Below are positions 5,604 to 6,749 of a DNA stretch of 6,749 nucleotides, one piece after another; position 1 is the stretch's first letter; every line of letters begins with the position of its first letter. Made by a program: the position numbers and the translations under genes. The stretch comes from Thermoanaerobaculales bacterium. Lineage in GTDB: Bacteria; Acidobacteriota; Thermoanaerobaculia; Thermoanaerobaculales; Sulfomarinibacteraceae. The notes under the pieces are model-generated. The model worked only from the letters and a program-made list of their open reading frames with translations, was not told the DNA's origin and did not search any database. The DNA is taken from assembly GCA_029938595.1 (NCBI GenBank), contig JAOZUP010000228.1, positions 1 through 6,749 of the forward strand, written 5' to 3'.

Positions 5604-6065
5604 ATGATCGAATACAACGACGACGAGTGGGAGGAGTTCGAGGAGGAGATTGTAGAGGAGCAATCGCAAGGGCTCCTCTCCACCACTCGAATCCTGGCGG
5701 CCCTTGCAGTGCTGGTCGTGGTCGTTGTGGTGGCGGCAAAGGTCATCGCCTACGACCCGCCGGATCTCCGGGAGGTGCCGCCGCAGCTGATCGGCCTGTG
5801 GACCTGCGACGACCCCGCTCGGTCGGATCACTACGTGGAGTTTCGACGCGAGTTCGTCGTCTTCGGTAACGGCGGCACCGGGGACGTCAAGTGCAGGGTC
5901 TCCGGGCTTGACGCCGAAAAGGTCGGCAAAGTGGACCAATTCACGGTTCGTTATCGCGACATGGCGGGCATCAAACACCGCACATCGATGCTCCTCGACG
6001 AGTCCGGCACCGTGCTCCGGTTCACCAACCAGCCCAGCGTCCAATGGTCGCGAGTCGAGTTCTAG
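5604..6065 (+). CDS. Small membrane-anchored protein with very acidic N-terminus, unknown function
   Basis: I do not recognise this 153-residue protein with confidence. Residues 6-19 contain ten Asp/Glu. One clear membrane segment follows at about 30-50 (LAALAVLVVVVVVAAKVIAY). The remaining roughly 100 residues are soluble: GLWTCDD (64-70), a run of alternating strands such as YVEFRREFVVFG (77-88), a second cysteine C97, DQFTVRYRDM (111-120), and a polar end VQWSRVEF. The pattern suggests a small beta-barrel or lipocalin-like domain, probably outside the cytoplasm with the acidic tail inside; this is inference from strand pattern only. The ATG at 5604 has only a weak GGGGG upstream, after the hairpin at 5558-5592. 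It lies 45 nt behind the dehydrogenase and may be cotranscribed, though the functions have no obvious link. The pseudopilin gene follows after 111 nt. Confidence 0.75.
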   Translation: MIEYNDDEWEEFEEEIVEEQSQGLLSTTRILAALAVLVVVVVVAAKVIAYDPPDLREVPPQLIGLWTCDDPARSDHYVEFRREFVVFGNGGTGDVKCRVSGLDAEKVGKVDQFTVRYRDMAGIKHRTSMLLDESGTVLRFTNQPSVQWSRVEF

Positions 6066-6176
6066 CCCGCGTATCTCACCGGGGTTCTCCACTGTGGGCG
6101 CTGACTACCCTTTGAGCAGAGCGGTGCAGTCCTTGTGCTAAAGTTGTTCTAAGCGGGTCCAACCCGTTGGCATGTC

Positions 6177-6689
6177 ATGAGATACCTACATCGACTCTTC
6201 GGAGGGGCGCCGAGGGCAGCGGAACTGGCTGCCCGAAATTTGAGGTCAGGTTTCACCCTGGTCGAGCTGGTAGTCGTCGGCGCGCTGATCGGCACTCTCT
6301 CGATGATCGTCGTTCCCCGCCTCTTCGGGTATGCGGAAAGGGTGCGACTGACCCAGGTTCTCACCGATCTTCGAGAGATGGACGTCGACATCAGCCAGTA
6401 CGTCATGGACCACAACAACCTCCCTACGGATCTTACCGAGATCGGGTATGGCAATCTCCGCGATCCCTGGGGCAATCCATACCGGTATCTCAACATTTTC
6501 GACGGGGGTCCCGGGGTCGCCGGCAAGCGGCGGAAGGACCACTTCATGGTGCCCGTCAATTCGGATTACGATCTGTACAGCATGGGGCCCGACGGGGACA
6601 GCAAACCGCCGTTCACAGCCAAGGCGAGCCGCGATGACATCGTGCGTGCGAGCAACGGTTCCTGGATCGGTCCCGTCTCCGAGTTCTGA
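6177..6689 (+). CDS. GspG-like pseudopilin with type IV prepilin signal
   Basis: The 170-residue protein has a prepilin leader ending at G25, then FTLVELVVVGALIG with the conserved Glu at mature position 5 (E30). Prepilin peptidase would cut after G25 and methylate F26, and the hydrophobic helix (26-47) would build into a periplasmic pseudopilus. The globular part has DPWGNPYRYLN (96-106), DYDLYSMGPDGD (130-141) and D153-D154 before GSWIG (161-165), matching the conserved core and calcium-site region of the major pseudopilin GspG of type II secretion. Between DPWGNPY and DLYSMG there is a basic stretch (AGKRRKDHF, 115-123), longer than in classical GspG. The 25-residue leader is long and the ATG at 6177 lacks a good Shine-Dalgarno site. 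A TTG at 6240 would give a 4-residue leader but has no ribosome site either. No other secretion gene is visible, so a T2SS or a related minor-pilin system are both possible. Confidence 0.87.
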   Translation: MRYLHRLFGGAPRAAELAARNLRSGFTLVELVVVGALIGTLSMIVVPRLFGYAERVRLTQVLTDLREMDVDISQYVMDHNNLPTDLTEIGYGNLRDPWGNPYRYLNIFDGGPGVAGKRRKDHFMVPVNSDYDLYSMGPDGDSKPPFTAKASRDDIVRASNGSWIGPVSEF

Positions 6690-6708
6690 CCGAAACTAAG
6701 ATGAGGTC

Positions 6709-6749
6709 ATGAATATCGACACACGGTTGTTCCGCAGCATCCTGGCGCG
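6709..6749 (+). CDS. Start of a gene, cut by the right edge
   Basis: An ATG at 6709 opens MNIDTRLFRSILA and stays open to the edge. It lies 19 nt after the pseudopilin stop, with GAGG (6703-6706) only 2 nt before the start codon. A short charged N-terminus of this type often leads into a membrane segment in sensor or membrane proteins, but too little is visible to name it. It may be in one operon with the pseudopilin gene. Confidence 0.45.
   Translation, partial: MNIDTRLFRSILA

Noticed and set aside
6063..6101. Intrinsic terminator after the small membrane protein
   Set aside because: Only a 4-bp GCCC/GGGC pairing with a long loop and no T-run is present.
6066..6176. Sigma54 or sigma70 promoter before the pseudopilin gene
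   Set aside because: TTGAGC (6112-6117) and TAAAGT (6139-6144) are 21 nt apart, too far for sigma70, and no GG-N10-GC pair fits sigma54. A 5-bp hairpin (6154-6166) is too weak to call.

Overview
The window is GC-rich and densely coding, and looks like the chromosome of a Gram-negative bacterium. It has a pseudopilin of the type II secretion/type IV pilus kind, Shine-Dalgarno-led genes and short intergenic gaps. A loose guess from protein style and from AACGTT- and ATCG-type intergenic repeats is an Acidobacteriota-like or deltaproteobacterial lineage. No rRNA or other marker is present to settle this. I see no rRNA, tRNA, CRISPR array, insertion sequence or prophage gene.

Layout. Positions 1-1197 (minus) hold a UDP-glucose 6-dehydrogenase whose C-terminus runs off the left edge. 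It is divergent from a two-gene plus-strand unit at 1316-3594: a DegT/DnrJ/EryC1/StrS-family PLP-dependent sugar aminotransferase, then a GT4-type glycosyltransferase that starts on the last base of the aminotransferase stop codon. These three genes fit surface polysaccharide synthesis: one makes the nucleotide-sugar acid UDP-glucuronate, one aminates a keto-sugar nucleotide, and one transfers a sugar. A minus-strand YciO-type member of the YrdC/Sua5 family (3746-4366) converges on the glycosyltransferase. Divergent from it is a plus-strand 3-hydroxyacyl-CoA (3-hydroxybutyryl-CoA type) dehydrogenase (4635-5558). Then come a small membrane-anchored protein of unknown function (5604-6065), a GspG-like pseudopilin (6177-6689), and the first codons of another gene (6709 to the right edge).

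The most unusual content is intergenic. The convergent gap (about 3587-3744) carries seven perfect AACGTT copies in two clusters that form a long inverted repeat overlapping the glycosyltransferase stop codon. Next to it is a short AATTC heptamer run. The divergent gap (4367-4634) carries an ATCG hexamer-periodic inverted repeat, six units in each arm, between the yciO promoter and the dehydrogenase gene. A good sigma70-type promoter (TTGACT, 17-nt spacer, TATACA) lies ahead of yciO and decides its start codon.

I found no clearly new multi-gene system. The best leads are the two repeat-built inverted repeats, the YciO-type protein lacking two signature residues of true threonylcarbamoyl-AMP synthases, and the small acidic membrane protein next to the pseudopilin gene.
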